Below are positions 38,201 through 46,629 of a stretch of DNA of 49,634 nt, in pieces. Origin of the DNA: Balneolaceae bacterium (GTDB taxonomy: Bacteria > Bacteroidota > Rhodothermia > Balneolales > Balneolaceae); contig VEMX01000033.1 of the NCBI GenBank assembly GCA_009711805.1, forward strand, positions 1 to 49,634, given 5' to 3'. A program made the translations under genes and the position numbers. Each line of letters starts with the position of its first letter. Positions within the stretch are counted from its first letter, which is position 1. The notes beneath the pieces are model-generated. The model worked only from the letters and a program-made list of their open reading frames with translations, made no database searches and was not told the DNA's origin.

Positions 38201-38721
38201 TTGCTGCTTCCTTCAGGACTATAATATCGCTGAAAGTGATCTTTATCTGGGATATAACGACTTACTCCATGTATAGAAGTAATCCACAAATCTCCATTGC
38301 CATCCAATAACATAGCCACAGTAGAGTTATGTGTAATGCTATGTGGATCTTCCGGGTCATGAAAATACTGGGTAATTTGTTCAGTACGCAGGTTTATTTT
38401 TGATAAGCCATTGTTGGTAGTTCCCCATAAATTTCCCTCTCCGTCTCCCTGCAGGTCATCCACAAAGCTGTTGGTAATACTGTTAGAATCCCCAATTTCA
38501 TTTTTAAATATAGTGAAGTTATTTCCATCAAAACGATTTATTCCTTCAAGAGTAGCCATCCATATAAATCCTTTTTCATCTTGAAATATATCACTTACGG
38601 TACTTTGAGAGATCCCATCTTCCAGTGTAAGATGCCGGAAGTTTAAAGAAATTGGTTCTTGAGCCTTTAAAGAAAAGCTCAGTACCATAAAAGAAGAAAT
38701 GAGGAAGGCTTTAATACTCAT
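35239..38721 (-). CDS. Reg_prop/Y_Y_Y sensor histidine kinase, paralog 3 (operon-proximal)
   Basis: The 1160-residue paralog has a signal peptide (about 1-20), Reg_prop repeats (about 25-690), Y_Y_Y domain (about 735-795), membrane helix (about 800-822) and a longer coiled coil than its siblings (a NSQLADKNEHLEELL insertion). His889 lies in GVLHNVGNILNSV, followed by the ATPase domain (LLNLFKNAKEAMDS, SIVDNGCGI, GHGFGLHSC). The C-terminal tail (ADKV-x(n)-GKVNGKPK) is almost the same as that of paralog 2. It begins 8 bases after the hybrid kinase gene and is separated from paralog 2 by 30 bases. The ligand of the propeller is unknown. Confidence 0.9.
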   Translation of the reverse strand: MSIKAFLISSFMVLSFSLKAQEPISLNFRHLTLEDGISQSTVSDIFQDEKGFIWMATLEGINRFDGNNFTIFKNEIGDSNSITNSFVDDLQGDGEGNLWGTTNNGLSKINLRTEQITQYFHDPEDPHSITHNSTVAMLLDGNGDLWITSIHGVSRYIPDKDHFQRYYSPEGSSNGFTEILEDHKGTIWLGSGEEGLFIFDREKEEVVPFHNFKDTSESLSKSTVFKIFEDSRHNIWVGTSKGLKKINPGRDKIQTFYSAPNDPHSLSNNIVNDIYEDSYGHFWVGTNDGLNLYNRENQNFYVYKSDPGDPNSMIGDRISVIYEDDQNILWIGNWTGGINMFDYNNKGFKHYKKEPSGSKGLSNNTVWDFSEVDGTVWLGTDGGLNSFSPATKSFETYLADDTDPRSLLSNIIIDITKDEQNNLWMATSEGLNKFNPQSKKFTSYTNNPDDPESLVAGNLISVYSDPEKDVIWIGSGGSGMSRMDLSKRTIKNFVSDPNDPSSISSNSVSAIFRDSKGVLWIGTYNGLNKMNEEEGTFQSYVEDRTDSSSISNSLVTYIFEDSKKRLWVSTLNGLNLYDRETETFTYFTENEGLPNNTIYAMEEDGDGNLYVSTNFGLSRFNPEEYTFSNYDIRDGLQDNEFNIGSVLRSSTGELYFGGINGFNVFKPDSIKKNPHKPPVVLTKFELYNHQVPVGEYEGREYLKKTITYTDTLILPHTADVFSFEFAALDYAIPEKNQFAYKMENFEENWNYVGHRNYVTYTNLPPGEFIFRVKAANNDGVWNEVGTSLIVVITPPFWQTTWFYVIVVICLTAVIFTGYRFRVRSITEHNRHLEQVVKERTSELDEKNSQLADKNEHLEELLQELKDTRNELVEKAHKAGMADIATGVLHNVGNILNSVNTSASIMESTLKKSKLQGLVKANKMLRENLDRIDKFIAEDSRGEKLLNYYLKLEDPLLREKQQLIDQNARLTEKIQLINDVISTQQSYATAGMFMDSIDLTEMIESALTLLAGSIDRHHITVKRDIDDVSEVIGQSTKIVHILLNLFKNAKEAMDSVESNREHVVDISLKQDDSDVYLSIVDNGCGISDENLKKIFTHGFTTKTSGHGFGLHSCSNYMTEMGGELTVDSPGIDKGATFTLIFPRADKVDQTEEGKVNGKPKI

Positions 38722-38729
38722 AAGGAAGA

Positions 38730-40505
38730 TTACTCAATTTTTACAGACCCTGAAGTCCATTCTTTCACTTTTGAGAGCAATTTGGATTTTGAAATGGGTT
38801 TCTCCAGGAAATCATTTACTCCTGCCGCATATATCCCCTTTTGGTCTTCGGGGAGTGCACTGGCAGAAATGGCTATAATAGGAACTTTATTCCCTCCGTC
38901 TTCTACATTTCTGATGGCTTTAATGGCATCTATACCATCCACTTCTGGCATAAACAGATCCATTATTACAATATCATATTTATTTTCTCCGAAGGCATCT
39001 ACCACTTCCTTTCCATTTTGGACGGTTTCTATCGTTAACCCGCTTTGTTCAAGAATCTGTTTTATATGCCTCTGGTTCGATTTGTTGTCCTCGGCCAGCA
39101 GTACTTTTAGTTTTTCTGTTCCATTGGCTGTTTCTTTCGAAAAACTTTCAGGTTCATGTACAATTTTTCCATCATTTTCTTGATCTGTTACCAAAGGCAG
39201 GCTCACTTTAAACCAAAACTCTGAACCTTCATTTATAGTGCTTTCTACCCCTACTTCGCCATCCATTAATTCTGCCAGTTTTTTACAGATAGATAGCCCA
39301 AGGCCTGTCCCACCATATTCTCTGGTGGTGGACACTTCTGCCTGGGTAAATGGAGAAAATATTTGCTCTACTTTATCTTCAGCTATACCTATTCCGGTAT
39401 CAGTAACAGAAAATTTAACGGTTGCAGCATCATAGGTTTGATCTACTAACTTTGCTTTTAACCCAATTTCACCCTCTTCTGTGAACTTGACCGCATTATT
39501 GCCATAATTCAGTAAAATTTGTCTTATCCTCATCGGGTCTCCCATCACCTGTTCCGGGGTGTCCTCATCTATCTCCAGAGATACGTCTACATCGCTTTCC
39601 TGGTCCTGAACCGAAAATCGGATAAGCCGTTCCAACTCGGCAAGACTCTCTCTCAAATTGAATGGGATAATCTCAATATCCATCTTACCAGCTTCAACTT
39701 TAGAGAGATCAAGAATATCATTAATAATTCTCATCAACGCATTGGCACTGAATTTTACCATACCGGCATATTCTTTTTGCTCATCATCGAGATCTGTATC
39801 CATCAACAAGTCATTCATCCCAATGATACCGTTCATAGGTGTTCGGATCTCATGACTTACGTTTGCAAGAAATTCACTTTTGGCTTCTGAGGCCTTTTCA
39901 GCCTTCTCCTTCATTTGTTTGTAATCTTCAACCATCTGGGAAAGCTCTTTGGTTCGCTCTTCAACTTCCTGCTCAAGTTTTTCGGTATATTTGAGCGCTT
40001 CTTTTTCCAGCTTCCATTTGGTGGTAAGTGTTAAGGTAGTTTGTTTCAGAGCAGTGGCATCAAAGGGCTTTCTCATAAAAAGAAGCCGATCAGAGGTCCC
40101 TAATTCAGAAAGGATACTTTCCCATGAATAATCGGAATAGGCTGTACAAATCACTATTTGGGTATACGGATGGTTTTCCCAAATCTTTTTAATGGTTTGT
40201 ATACCATCCATACCCGGTGGCATACGCACATCCATAAAAATTAACGAATAGGGGGTCTCTTTTTCTGAAGCATCGTTCGTTAATTTTACTGCTTCTTCTC
40301 CCTGGTAAGCATGATCAATATCATAATGGATATCTGTAACAGACACAGAAGAGGGTTCTTCATCCTCATTTGCAAACAGCTCTTCCTCCATCTCCAGAAA
40401 TTCCTCATCGGCACTGGTCGATAAAGCACCCACTAATACCGACTCTATATCCTGGTGTATGGATGCATTATCATCCACTATCAGTATGTGTTTATTTGTA
40501 TCCAT
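38730..40505 (-). CDS. REC-HisKA-HATPase-REC hybrid histidine kinase
   Basis: The 591-residue soluble protein has an N-terminal receiver (about 5-165, Asp92 in FMDVRMPPGMDG, with CTAYSDYSWE) carrying an acidic insert of about 35 residues (about 30-62). A coiled coil (about 170-210) leads to a HisKA domain (His218 in NVSHEIRTPMNG), an ATPase domain (about 325-440, with DTGIGIAEDK and GGTGLGLSICKKL) and a C-terminal receiver (about 470-585, Asp516 in VIMDLFMPEVDG). No membrane helix or sensor domain is present. It is the first gene of an operon with three propeller kinases and may collect their phosphate at the N-terminal receiver; that flow is inference. Confidence 0.92.
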   Translation of the reverse strand: MDTNKHILIVDDNASIHQDIESVLVGALSTSADEEFLEMEEELFANEDEEPSSVSVTDIHYDIDHAYQGEEAVKLTNDASEKETPYSLIFMDVRMPPGMDGIQTIKKIWENHPYTQIVICTAYSDYSWESILSELGTSDRLLFMRKPFDATALKQTTLTLTTKWKLEKEALKYTEKLEQEVEERTKELSQMVEDYKQMKEKAEKASEAKSEFLANVSHEIRTPMNGIIGMNDLLMDTDLDDEQKEYAGMVKFSANALMRIINDILDLSKVEAGKMDIEIIPFNLRESLAELERLIRFSVQDQESDVDVSLEIDEDTPEQVMGDPMRIRQILLNYGNNAVKFTEEGEIGLKAKLVDQTYDAATVKFSVTDTGIGIAEDKVEQIFSPFTQAEVSTTREYGGTGLGLSICKKLAELMDGEVGVESTINEGSEFWFKVSLPLVTDQENDGKIVHEPESFSKETANGTEKLKVLLAEDNKSNQRHIKQILEQSGLTIETVQNGKEVVDAFGENKYDIVIMDLFMPEVDGIDAIKAIRNVEDGGNKVPIIAISASALPEDQKGIYAAGVNDFLEKPISKSKLLSKVKEWTSGSVKIE

Positions 40506-40853
40506 GATTCTTTTTCTTCTATGCCAACTTAAACGTAGATCCTCTTTCTTTATCGTCTAAAATAAATTATAGATAAATAATTTCATTAAAAAATTTTAAT
40601 AATAATAGAGTAATTTATAATAGAACCTCAAATAGGGCTCTATCACATTTTAAGGCTTCTTGAAGGGCAGATTAGCTTTTTAGTTTTTTAGGAAAAAAAA
40701 CTAAGTCTTAAATATTCCCTGATAATGCTGGGTATGAGAGAAAATGAAATAATATCACATGAGGGGAGAATTGGCTACCAAACCCAGCCTAATAATAAAA
40801 TAGAAGCGTAATACAGATGAGCTCAAACATAAACTCCAATAGGCAACTACAGT
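40506..40853. other. AT-rich upstream region of the signalling operon
   Basis: This 348-base spacer is strongly AT-rich and holds no gene. It should carry the promoter of the hybrid-kinase operon and the 3' end of the REC transcript. A weak AT hairpin (TTAGTTTTTT / AAAAAAAACTAA near 40679-40706) is the only structure noted. Confidence 0.35.
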
Positions 40854-41249
40854 TTAATGTATAGCAGCACTATCACCAACAGCATTAATTTTTTTCTTTA
40901 GCTTGTCTACGTTGATAGGCTTGGTCAGGTAATCATCCATACCTGCACTAATACATTTTTCTTTATCTCCTTCAAGTACACTTCCCGTCATTGCAATAAT
41001 ATGTGTATGCTTATTCAGTTTTTTCTCAATTTCACGGATTTTAGCGGTTGCTTCATACCCATCCATCAATGGCATATGAACATCCATTAAAATTACATCA
41101 TATTTCTTCGACGAGTAATACTCTACAGCTTTTTCCCCATTGGAGGCTATATCTAATGTAAAGCCAGCTTTGGATAATATTTTATCAGCCACCTTTTGAT
41201 TGATAAAATTGTCTTCAGCTAAAAGAATATGTGGGTGATGATTCTTCAT
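40854..41249 (-). CDS. Stand-alone receiver (REC) domain protein
   Basis: The 131-residue protein is a single CheY-like receiver. It has the acidic pair in ILLAEDNFINQ, phosphoacceptor Asp56 in VILMDVHMP, Thr in AMTGSV and Lys in LTKPINVDKL. The NxxNQKVA start and KPIN end resemble receivers found at the C-terminus of hybrid kinases, so it may be a detached phosphorelay receiver. It lies 348 bases upstream of the hybrid-kinase operon on the same strand and could be a shuttle or a phosphate sink for it. No output domain is present. Confidence 0.9.
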   Translation of the reverse strand: MKNHHPHILLAEDNFINQKVADKILSKAGFTLDIASNGEKAVEYYSSKKYDVILMDVHMPLMDGYEATAKIREIEKKLNKHTHIIAMTGSVLEGDKEKCISAGMDDYLTKPINVDKLKKKINAVGDSAAIH

Positions 41250-41497
41250 ACTAACAAGTGTTACTAATAATTATAAATGTCCTTAAGCCTACCTAAAGAG
41301 ATAACTCAACTTCTCTTTCTCTTTTTTATAATTGCTAAAACAGATCTTTTCGATCTCCCTTGAGAAAAATATACTAAATATATCCTAACATTAAAAATTT
41401 TTAATAAAAATAATTGTAACATTTCTGCCCCTGTCTACTCTTTATAAATTATAGCCGTTTTTAATGATTTGAAAAGCCGTTCTTCTAAGGGTACAGG

Positions 41498-42769
41498 CTA
41501 TATAATAGTGCCATCTGGTATTACCGTTTTCTTCTTTACGATAATAATTCCATCCCTCACATAGTGGTATTTATAGTCGCCGTCTTCCAGATGATCTCCA
41601 CCATTAATACGAACATCATTACCGATGCATACATTCTTATCAATAATACAGTTGCTGATATAGCACCGTTGCCCGATACCAAATGCGGGATTTTCGGGAG
41701 TAGCATTCTCTAATACCGAGCGGTTCTGGAAATAATCATTCCCCATTACAATAGAATATTCTACGGTAGTTCCTTTACCTATTCTCGACCTTATACCAAT
41801 TACCGATCGAACTACACGGCTGGCTTCTATAATACAGCCCTCTGCCATCAGGGCATGTTCGAGCGTAGTACCCATAAGTTTAGATGCCGGCAATAACCGC
41901 GCCCTGGTGTAGATAAAACTGTTATTGTCATAGAGGTTGAACTCCGGGATGGTATCTGCCAGTTCAATATTAGCTTGGAAGAAAGATCGGATCGTCCCTA
42001 TATCAGTCCAATACCCCCCATATTCATAACTGCTTACATTTAATCCCCCATCTACACATTTGGGAATCAGTTCTTTACCAAAGTCTGTGGCTTCGGGATT
42101 ATCATCAAATAACTGCTTTAACACATCTCGGTTAAAAATATAAATCCCCATAGAAGCAAGGTAATCCTTTCCCTGGCTTTTAAAAGGTTCAGGTACTTCA
42201 GACTTCCATTTATTAAGTTCTTTGGCTGAAGGTTTTTCTATAAAGGATTCAATCTTGGAATCCTGGCTTGTTTTCATAATACCAAAATCGGTTGCTTCTT
42301 TGGCTGTAACAGGAATGGTAGCTACTGTTAAATCTGCGTTTGTTTCCTGATGCCTGTTCAACATCTTCCGGTAATCCATCTGGTACAACTGGTCTCCCGA
42401 TAAGATCAATACATAATCGTGATTATGATTTTCCATATGATGCACCGATTGTCGCACCGCATCGGCCGTACCCTGGAACCAGTCTTGGCTATCGGGAGTT
42501 TGTTCGGCAGCCAGTATATCCACAAAACCACTGCTGAATACATCAAAGTTATACGTGTTTTTGATATGTCTGTTTAGGGAAGCCGAATTAAACTGAGTTA
42601 ACACATAGATGCGGCGAATGTCAGAATTCAAACAATTTGATATGGGAATATCAACCAAGCGGTATTTACCCCCAACCGGAACGGCGGGTTTCGAGCGTTG
42701 ATCGGTAAGTGGAAACAGGCGGGTTCCTCTACCGCCTCCTAATATTACTGCTACAACTGAACTTTTCAT
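41498..42769 (-). CDS. glgC: Glucose-1-phosphate adenylyltransferase
   Basis: The 423-residue enzyme makes ADP-glucose from glucose-1-phosphate and ATP, the committed step of glycogen synthesis. The N-terminal nucleotidyltransferase domain has GGGRGTRLFPLT (residues 11-22), the KPAVPVGGKYRLVDIPISN segment, LSGDQLYQMD and the sugar-phosphate-binding FIEKP. A C-terminal left-handed beta-helix region (about 300-423) forms the rest. Length is normal. It follows glgA by eight bases on the same strand, so the two are cotranscribed. Confidence 0.96.
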   Translation of the reverse strand: MKSSVVAVILGGGRGTRLFPLTDQRSKPAVPVGGKYRLVDIPISNCLNSDIRRIYVLTQFNSASLNRHIKNTYNFDVFSSGFVDILAAEQTPDSQDWFQGTADAVRQSVHHMENHNHDYVLILSGDQLYQMDYRKMLNRHQETNADLTVATIPVTAKEATDFGIMKTSQDSKIESFIEKPSAKELNKWKSEVPEPFKSQGKDYLASMGIYIFNRDVLKQLFDDNPEATDFGKELIPKCVDGGLNVSSYEYGGYWTDIGTIRSFFQANIELADTIPEFNLYDNNSFIYTRARLLPASKLMGTTLEHALMAEGCIIEASRVVRSVIGIRSRIGKGTTVEYSIVMGNDYFQNRSVLENATPENPAFGIGQRCYISNCIIDKNVCIGNDVRINGGDHLEDGDYKYHYVRDGIIIVKKKTVIPDGTII

Positions 42770-42777
42770 ATGATGTG

Positions 42778-44217
42778 TTATTCTGGCTTTAGAGATTTGT
42801 ACATCTTTACATATTCTTGGGTTGAACGCTTCCAGGAAAAATCCAGCTTCATAATTTCTTTCCGGATCTGGTGGAATTGTTCTTTATTATAATATAAATC
42901 TACGGCTCGCTGAAGAGCATTGGACGCGGCCTGCAAACTAAATTCACTAAAGGTGATTCCGTATCCCTCATCTTCGTCAATATCTTTAACGGTATCCTTC
43001 AGCCCACCAACAGCTCGCACAATTGGTACCGTTCCATAGCACATAGCGAACATCTGATTTAACCCACAAGGCTCCACTCTTGAAGGCATCAGAATAAAAT
43101 CTGACCCTCCATAGATCTGGTGCGCCAGCTTTTCATTGTACTCCAGGGTGGCATCAAAATAGCCCATGTGATTACTTTTCATATTTGAAAAAATTTGATG
43201 CAGTTGCGGGTCGCCTGTTCCCAGTAAAACAAAGTTAACTTCCTTCTCTGAATAGATAAAATTCTTAAACAAATCGGGCAGTAAGTCGGCTCCCTTTTCT
43301 CTTACCAACCGCCCGATAAACGAAATCAGCGGTAAATCCGGATCCAGGTTAAACTGCTGACACAGTTTTTCTTTGTTTGCACGCTTCCCTTTTTGGCGAT
43401 TTTTAAAGGAAAAATTCACATCCAAAAGGTCATCTGTTTGAGGATCCCATACTTCCGCATCTATCCCATTTAAAATACCCGCCGATTTATCTGACTCTTG
43501 CTTAAACAGAAGTTCCAGTCCATTGCTATTTTCTGCAAGCTCTTCCATGTAACTCTCAGATACCGTTGTAATTTTCCATGCATTCTTTAGCCCGGAAGCC
43601 AGCGAATTCAGCTTGCCATCCCAGTCTAATAATCCAATATTATCTATATGAAATGCGGGCATTAACTTATAGTTATCAATGGGATATTCTCCATGATATT
43701 CTGCAGTATGAACCGTCATCACTGATGGAATATTTGATAGTTTCCTGAACCGGTTACACTGTGTCATCATAAAGGGAATCAGCCCGGTGTGATGATCATG
43801 GCAGTGTACCACACCGGGGTTTTTTTTTCGGCTTTTAAGCCATTCCAATGCTGCTATCTGAAAGCTAAGAAAACGTTCAAACTCATCCCAGTAACCATGC
43901 CCCGACCAAGGATCAATATATATACCAGGCCGATCAAACCTTCCCGGAATATCAATTACATAGAGTGGGTATCCCAGATCATGATCTTTAAGCCGTTGAA
44001 CGGTAAAAAGTACCCGCTCATAATTCATTGAGAAGGCGTGTTCAAAAACAAGTTCAAAATCATGATGTCCCATCCACACATTATCATATTTGGGGATGAC
44101 CGCTTCACACTGCTCTCCGGATTGATTTAAATATTTGGGAAGTGACCCCACAACATCGGCTAACCCCCCTACTTTGGCTGCTGGGTAACACTCTGCGCTA
44201 AAATGTATTATATGCAT
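42778..44217 (-). CDS. glgA: Glycogen synthase
   Basis: The 479-residue GT5-type enzyme transfers glucose from ADP-glucose to a growing alpha-1,4-glucan. It shows the KVGGLADVVGSLP motif (Lys15) near the N-terminus, HCHDHHTGLIP, FIGRLVREKGADLL and the C-terminal PSRVEPCGLNQMFAMCYGT motif. It is the first gene of a glgA-glgC operon and is divergent from the ABC transporter genes, with 133 bases between the two starts. Branching-enzyme or debranching genes are not in the window. Confidence 0.95.
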   Translation of the reverse strand: MHIIHFSAECYPAAKVGGLADVVGSLPKYLNQSGEQCEAVIPKYDNVWMGHHDFELVFEHAFSMNYERVLFTVQRLKDHDLGYPLYVIDIPGRFDRPGIYIDPWSGHGYWDEFERFLSFQIAALEWLKSRKKNPGVVHCHDHHTGLIPFMMTQCNRFRKLSNIPSVMTVHTAEYHGEYPIDNYKLMPAFHIDNIGLLDWDGKLNSLASGLKNAWKITTVSESYMEELAENSNGLELLFKQESDKSAGILNGIDAEVWDPQTDDLLDVNFSFKNRQKGKRANKEKLCQQFNLDPDLPLISFIGRLVREKGADLLPDLFKNFIYSEKEVNFVLLGTGDPQLHQIFSNMKSNHMGYFDATLEYNEKLAHQIYGGSDFILMPSRVEPCGLNQMFAMCYGTVPIVRAVGGLKDTVKDIDEDEGYGITFSEFSLQAASNALQRAVDLYYNKEQFHQIRKEIMKLDFSWKRSTQEYVKMYKSLKPE

Positions 44218-44350
44218 GTATTAATTTGTTTAAACTGTAACAAATCTATTTATTTATCGACTAATAGAAGGATTAATTCTTCTAACATTTTGCTAAAGAT
44301 ACTTTAACTTTGGCAAACTTCATTTTATCAATCTAATAAGATCTATAAGT

Positions 44351-45277
44351 ATGTCAGTAATATCTGTTAACAACATCAATAAAGCCTTTGGTAAAACCAA
44401 GGCTGTTAATGATGTTAGTTTTGAAATTGAAAAGGGGCGCATATTTGGTTTATTGGGTCCAAACGGGGCAGGCAAAACTACCACCATCAGAATGATTAAC
44501 TACATTCTTACCCCTGACTCCGGAGAAGTTACCATAAATGGGACAATTGCCAGCCCGGAAACTCAAAAGATGATCGGCTATATGCCTGAAGAACGAGGCT
44601 TGTATAAAAAGATGAAAGTCTTTGAACAGCTCATGTACCTTACCCAGTTAAAGGGTATGAAAGCCAGTAACGCCAAACAAGCCATAGACTACTGGCTGGA
44701 TCGTTTTGAAGCTTCCGAATGGAAAAAGAAAGAAATTAATGAGCTTTCTAAAGGAATGTCTCAAAAAATTCAGTTCATAGCTACCATCGCCCATGATCCG
44801 GATATCTACATTTTTGATGAGCCCTTTAGCGGACTTGACCCCATCAATAGTGAAACCCTCAAAGAAATTATTATTGAGCTGAAAGAAAAAGGGAAAACTA
44901 TTCTGTTTTCTACCCACCGCATGGAACAGGTAGAACAGATGTGCGATGACATCTGCCTCTTTAATCAGGGTGAAGCTGTTTTAACCGGTAAGCTTAGAGA
45001 GATTAAATCTTCTTTCGGAGAAAACACCATTAACCTGGAATTTGAAGGAGACGGTTCCTTCCTGGATATGCTCAGGGATGTACGAATCAATAATCGTTCT
45101 ACTAACTTTGCGGAAATTCGCGTTCTCAATGGCCAAAGTATGCAGGACATCCTGAAACTTGCCATGGAACATGCCGAAATTCACAAATTCGAGCGGATAC
45201 AACCTTCATTAACAGAAATTTTTATCTCCACTGTAGGAGAAGACAATATTAAAAAAGCGGGACTTGACATATCATGA
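44351..45277 (+). CDS. ABC-2 type transporter ATP-binding protein
   Basis: The 308-residue NatA-like ATPase has Walker A GPNGAGKTT (36-44), an ABC signature (LSKGMSQK) instead of the standard LSGGQ, Walker B IYIFDEPFSG and the switch histidine in FSTHRMEQ. The C-terminal part (about 215-308) is the DUF4162-like extension common in this subfamily. It overlaps the permease gene by four bases (ATGA at 45274-45277), showing translational coupling. Exported substrate unknown; sodium efflux (NatAB) is one known role of this group. Confidence 0.93.
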   Translation: MSVISVNNINKAFGKTKAVNDVSFEIEKGRIFGLLGPNGAGKTTTIRMINYILTPDSGEVTINGTIASPETQKMIGYMPEERGLYKKMKVFEQLMYLTQLKGMKASNAKQAIDYWLDRFEASEWKKKEINELSKGMSQKIQFIATIAHDPDIYIFDEPFSGLDPINSETLKEIIIELKEKGKTILFSTHRMEQVEQMCDDICLFNQGEAVLTGKLREIKSSFGENTINLEFEGDGSFLDMLRDVRINNRSTNFAEIRVLNGQSMQDILKLAMEHAEIHKFERIQPSLTEIFISTVGEDNIKKAGLDIS

Positions 45278-46569
45278 GTTTTCACAAAATTTGGTTAGTA
45301 TTAAAACGGGAATATCTTACCCGGGTAAAAAGTAAATCGTTCATCCTTCTAACTGCCCTAACTCCGCTGGCACTTGTCGCTTTTTTCGGAATTATCGTGT
45401 ATATCAACATCTCCGAAACCGAAGTTGAAAAACGCATTGCCATAAAGGATCATACCCATGTATTGGCGGAACGATTGGCAGAGATAAACCCAGACCGGTA
45501 TTTTGATGTAGATAATACCCCCATAGATACCCTCCGGTCTCAAATACTTGATGAAGAGATTGATGGCTTCATTGTTCTGAATGATTCTGTCATCAACCAA
45601 TCAAAAACACCACAACTTGTTCATGGAGGCTTGGGAGGTATTAGTGTCATATCGGCTGTTCGCTCCGATTTAAGGGATGCCATCAGGGAAGAACGACTGG
45701 TCCGGGAACAGGTGCCGGATAAAGTGCGAGAAATTTTTGCTTCCCGAACCGGACTTGATGCCATTAAGCTTACCGAAGAAGGAGAGTCCGAGGATAACAC
45801 CATCTTTGCTTCCATCTTAGGTTTTGCGCTTGGGTTTATGATATTCTTTGGCATTTTGCTTTACGGCTCTCTGCTTATGCGCAGTGTTATTGAAGAAAAA
45901 ACGAACCGGGTGCTTGAAGTAATAGCTTCTTCTGTAAAACCTTTAGAGTTGATGTATGGAAAATTGTTTGGAGTTCTTTCTATCGCTCTCACTCAATTTG
46001 GGATCTGGATACTCTTTTATATAGGAATTTCCATAGCAGCCGCTCCCATAGCTACTATGATTGTAGAAAAGCAGATGAGCAACATGCCACAAGAAGCTGC
46101 ACAAGCGGCGTCTTCTTTCGATCCTTCAACCCTTGAAAACCTGGTTATAGATCCTTCCATCTTTGTTTTCTTTATTTTATTCTTTTTCCTTGGCTTCATG
46201 ATTTACAGTGCCATTTTTGCGGCTATTGGTGCAGCTGTAGAAAATGAGCAGGATAGTCAACAATTCATGCCTATTGTAATGATTCCTATTATGGGAGCCT
46301 ACTTCCTCAATACCAAAGTAATGCAAAACCCTGATTCAACACTGTCTACTTTTGTTTCTTTATTCCCGCTTTCATCCCCTATAAATATGATTTCGAGAGT
46401 GGCTTCATCAAAAGTGCCCGCTTGGGAACTCATCGCTTCCATTCTACTTATGGTATTGACCTTTTTCGGTATTATGTGGTTGGCCGCCAAAATATACCGG
46501 GTTGGTATTCTGATGTATGGGAAAAAGCCAACTTTTAAGGAATTGGCTAAATGGGTTAGACAAGACTGA
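45274..46569 (+). CDS. ABC-2 type transporter permease
   Basis: The 431-residue NatB-like permease has one N-terminal helix (about 21-43), a long extracytoplasmic domain (about 44-180) and five or more C-terminal helices (about 185-415). The RSVIEEKTNRVLEVIASSVKP segment is characteristic of ABC-2 permeases. With the ATPase encoded immediately upstream it forms an exporter. A strong terminator follows 28 bases after the stop. Confidence 0.93.
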   Translation: MSFHKIWLVLKREYLTRVKSKSFILLTALTPLALVAFFGIIVYINISETEVEKRIAIKDHTHVLAERLAEINPDRYFDVDNTPIDTLRSQILDEEIDGFIVLNDSVINQSKTPQLVHGGLGGISVISAVRSDLRDAIREERLVREQVPDKVREIFASRTGLDAIKLTEEGESEDNTIFASILGFALGFMIFFGILLYGSLLMRSVIEEKTNRVLEVIASSVKPLELMYGKLFGVLSIALTQFGIWILFYIGISIAAAPIATMIVEKQMSNMPQEAAQAASSFDPSTLENLVIDPSIFVFFILFFFLGFMIYSAIFAAIGAAVENEQDSQQFMPIVMIPIMGAYFLNTKVMQNPDSTLSTFVSLFPLSSPINMISRVASSKVPAWELIASILLMVLTFFGIMWLAAKIYRVGILMYGKKPTFKELAKWVRQD

Positions 46570-46597
46570 TTTTTTAAACCCCAGATGTATTAATCAG

Positions 46598-46629
46598 GGA
46601 GCAAGTTTTTATAACTTGCTCCTTTTTTT
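46598..46629 (+). terminator. Terminator of the ABC-2 operon
   Basis: GGAGCAAGTT and AACTTGCTCC form a perfect 10-bp stem with a five-base loop, followed by seven T. This is a canonical rho-independent terminator for the ABC transporter transcript. Confidence 0.92.

Noticed and set aside
28285-38721. Direct DNA repeats within the propeller genes as a mobile or satellite element
   Set aside because: They are in frame and encode Reg_prop blades with the W-x-GT-x(2)-GLN motif.
44281-44320. TAACTTTG as a Bacteroidota-type -7 promoter for the ABC genes
   Set aside because: No TTTG -33 element lies at the expected spacing, so the match is likely chance.
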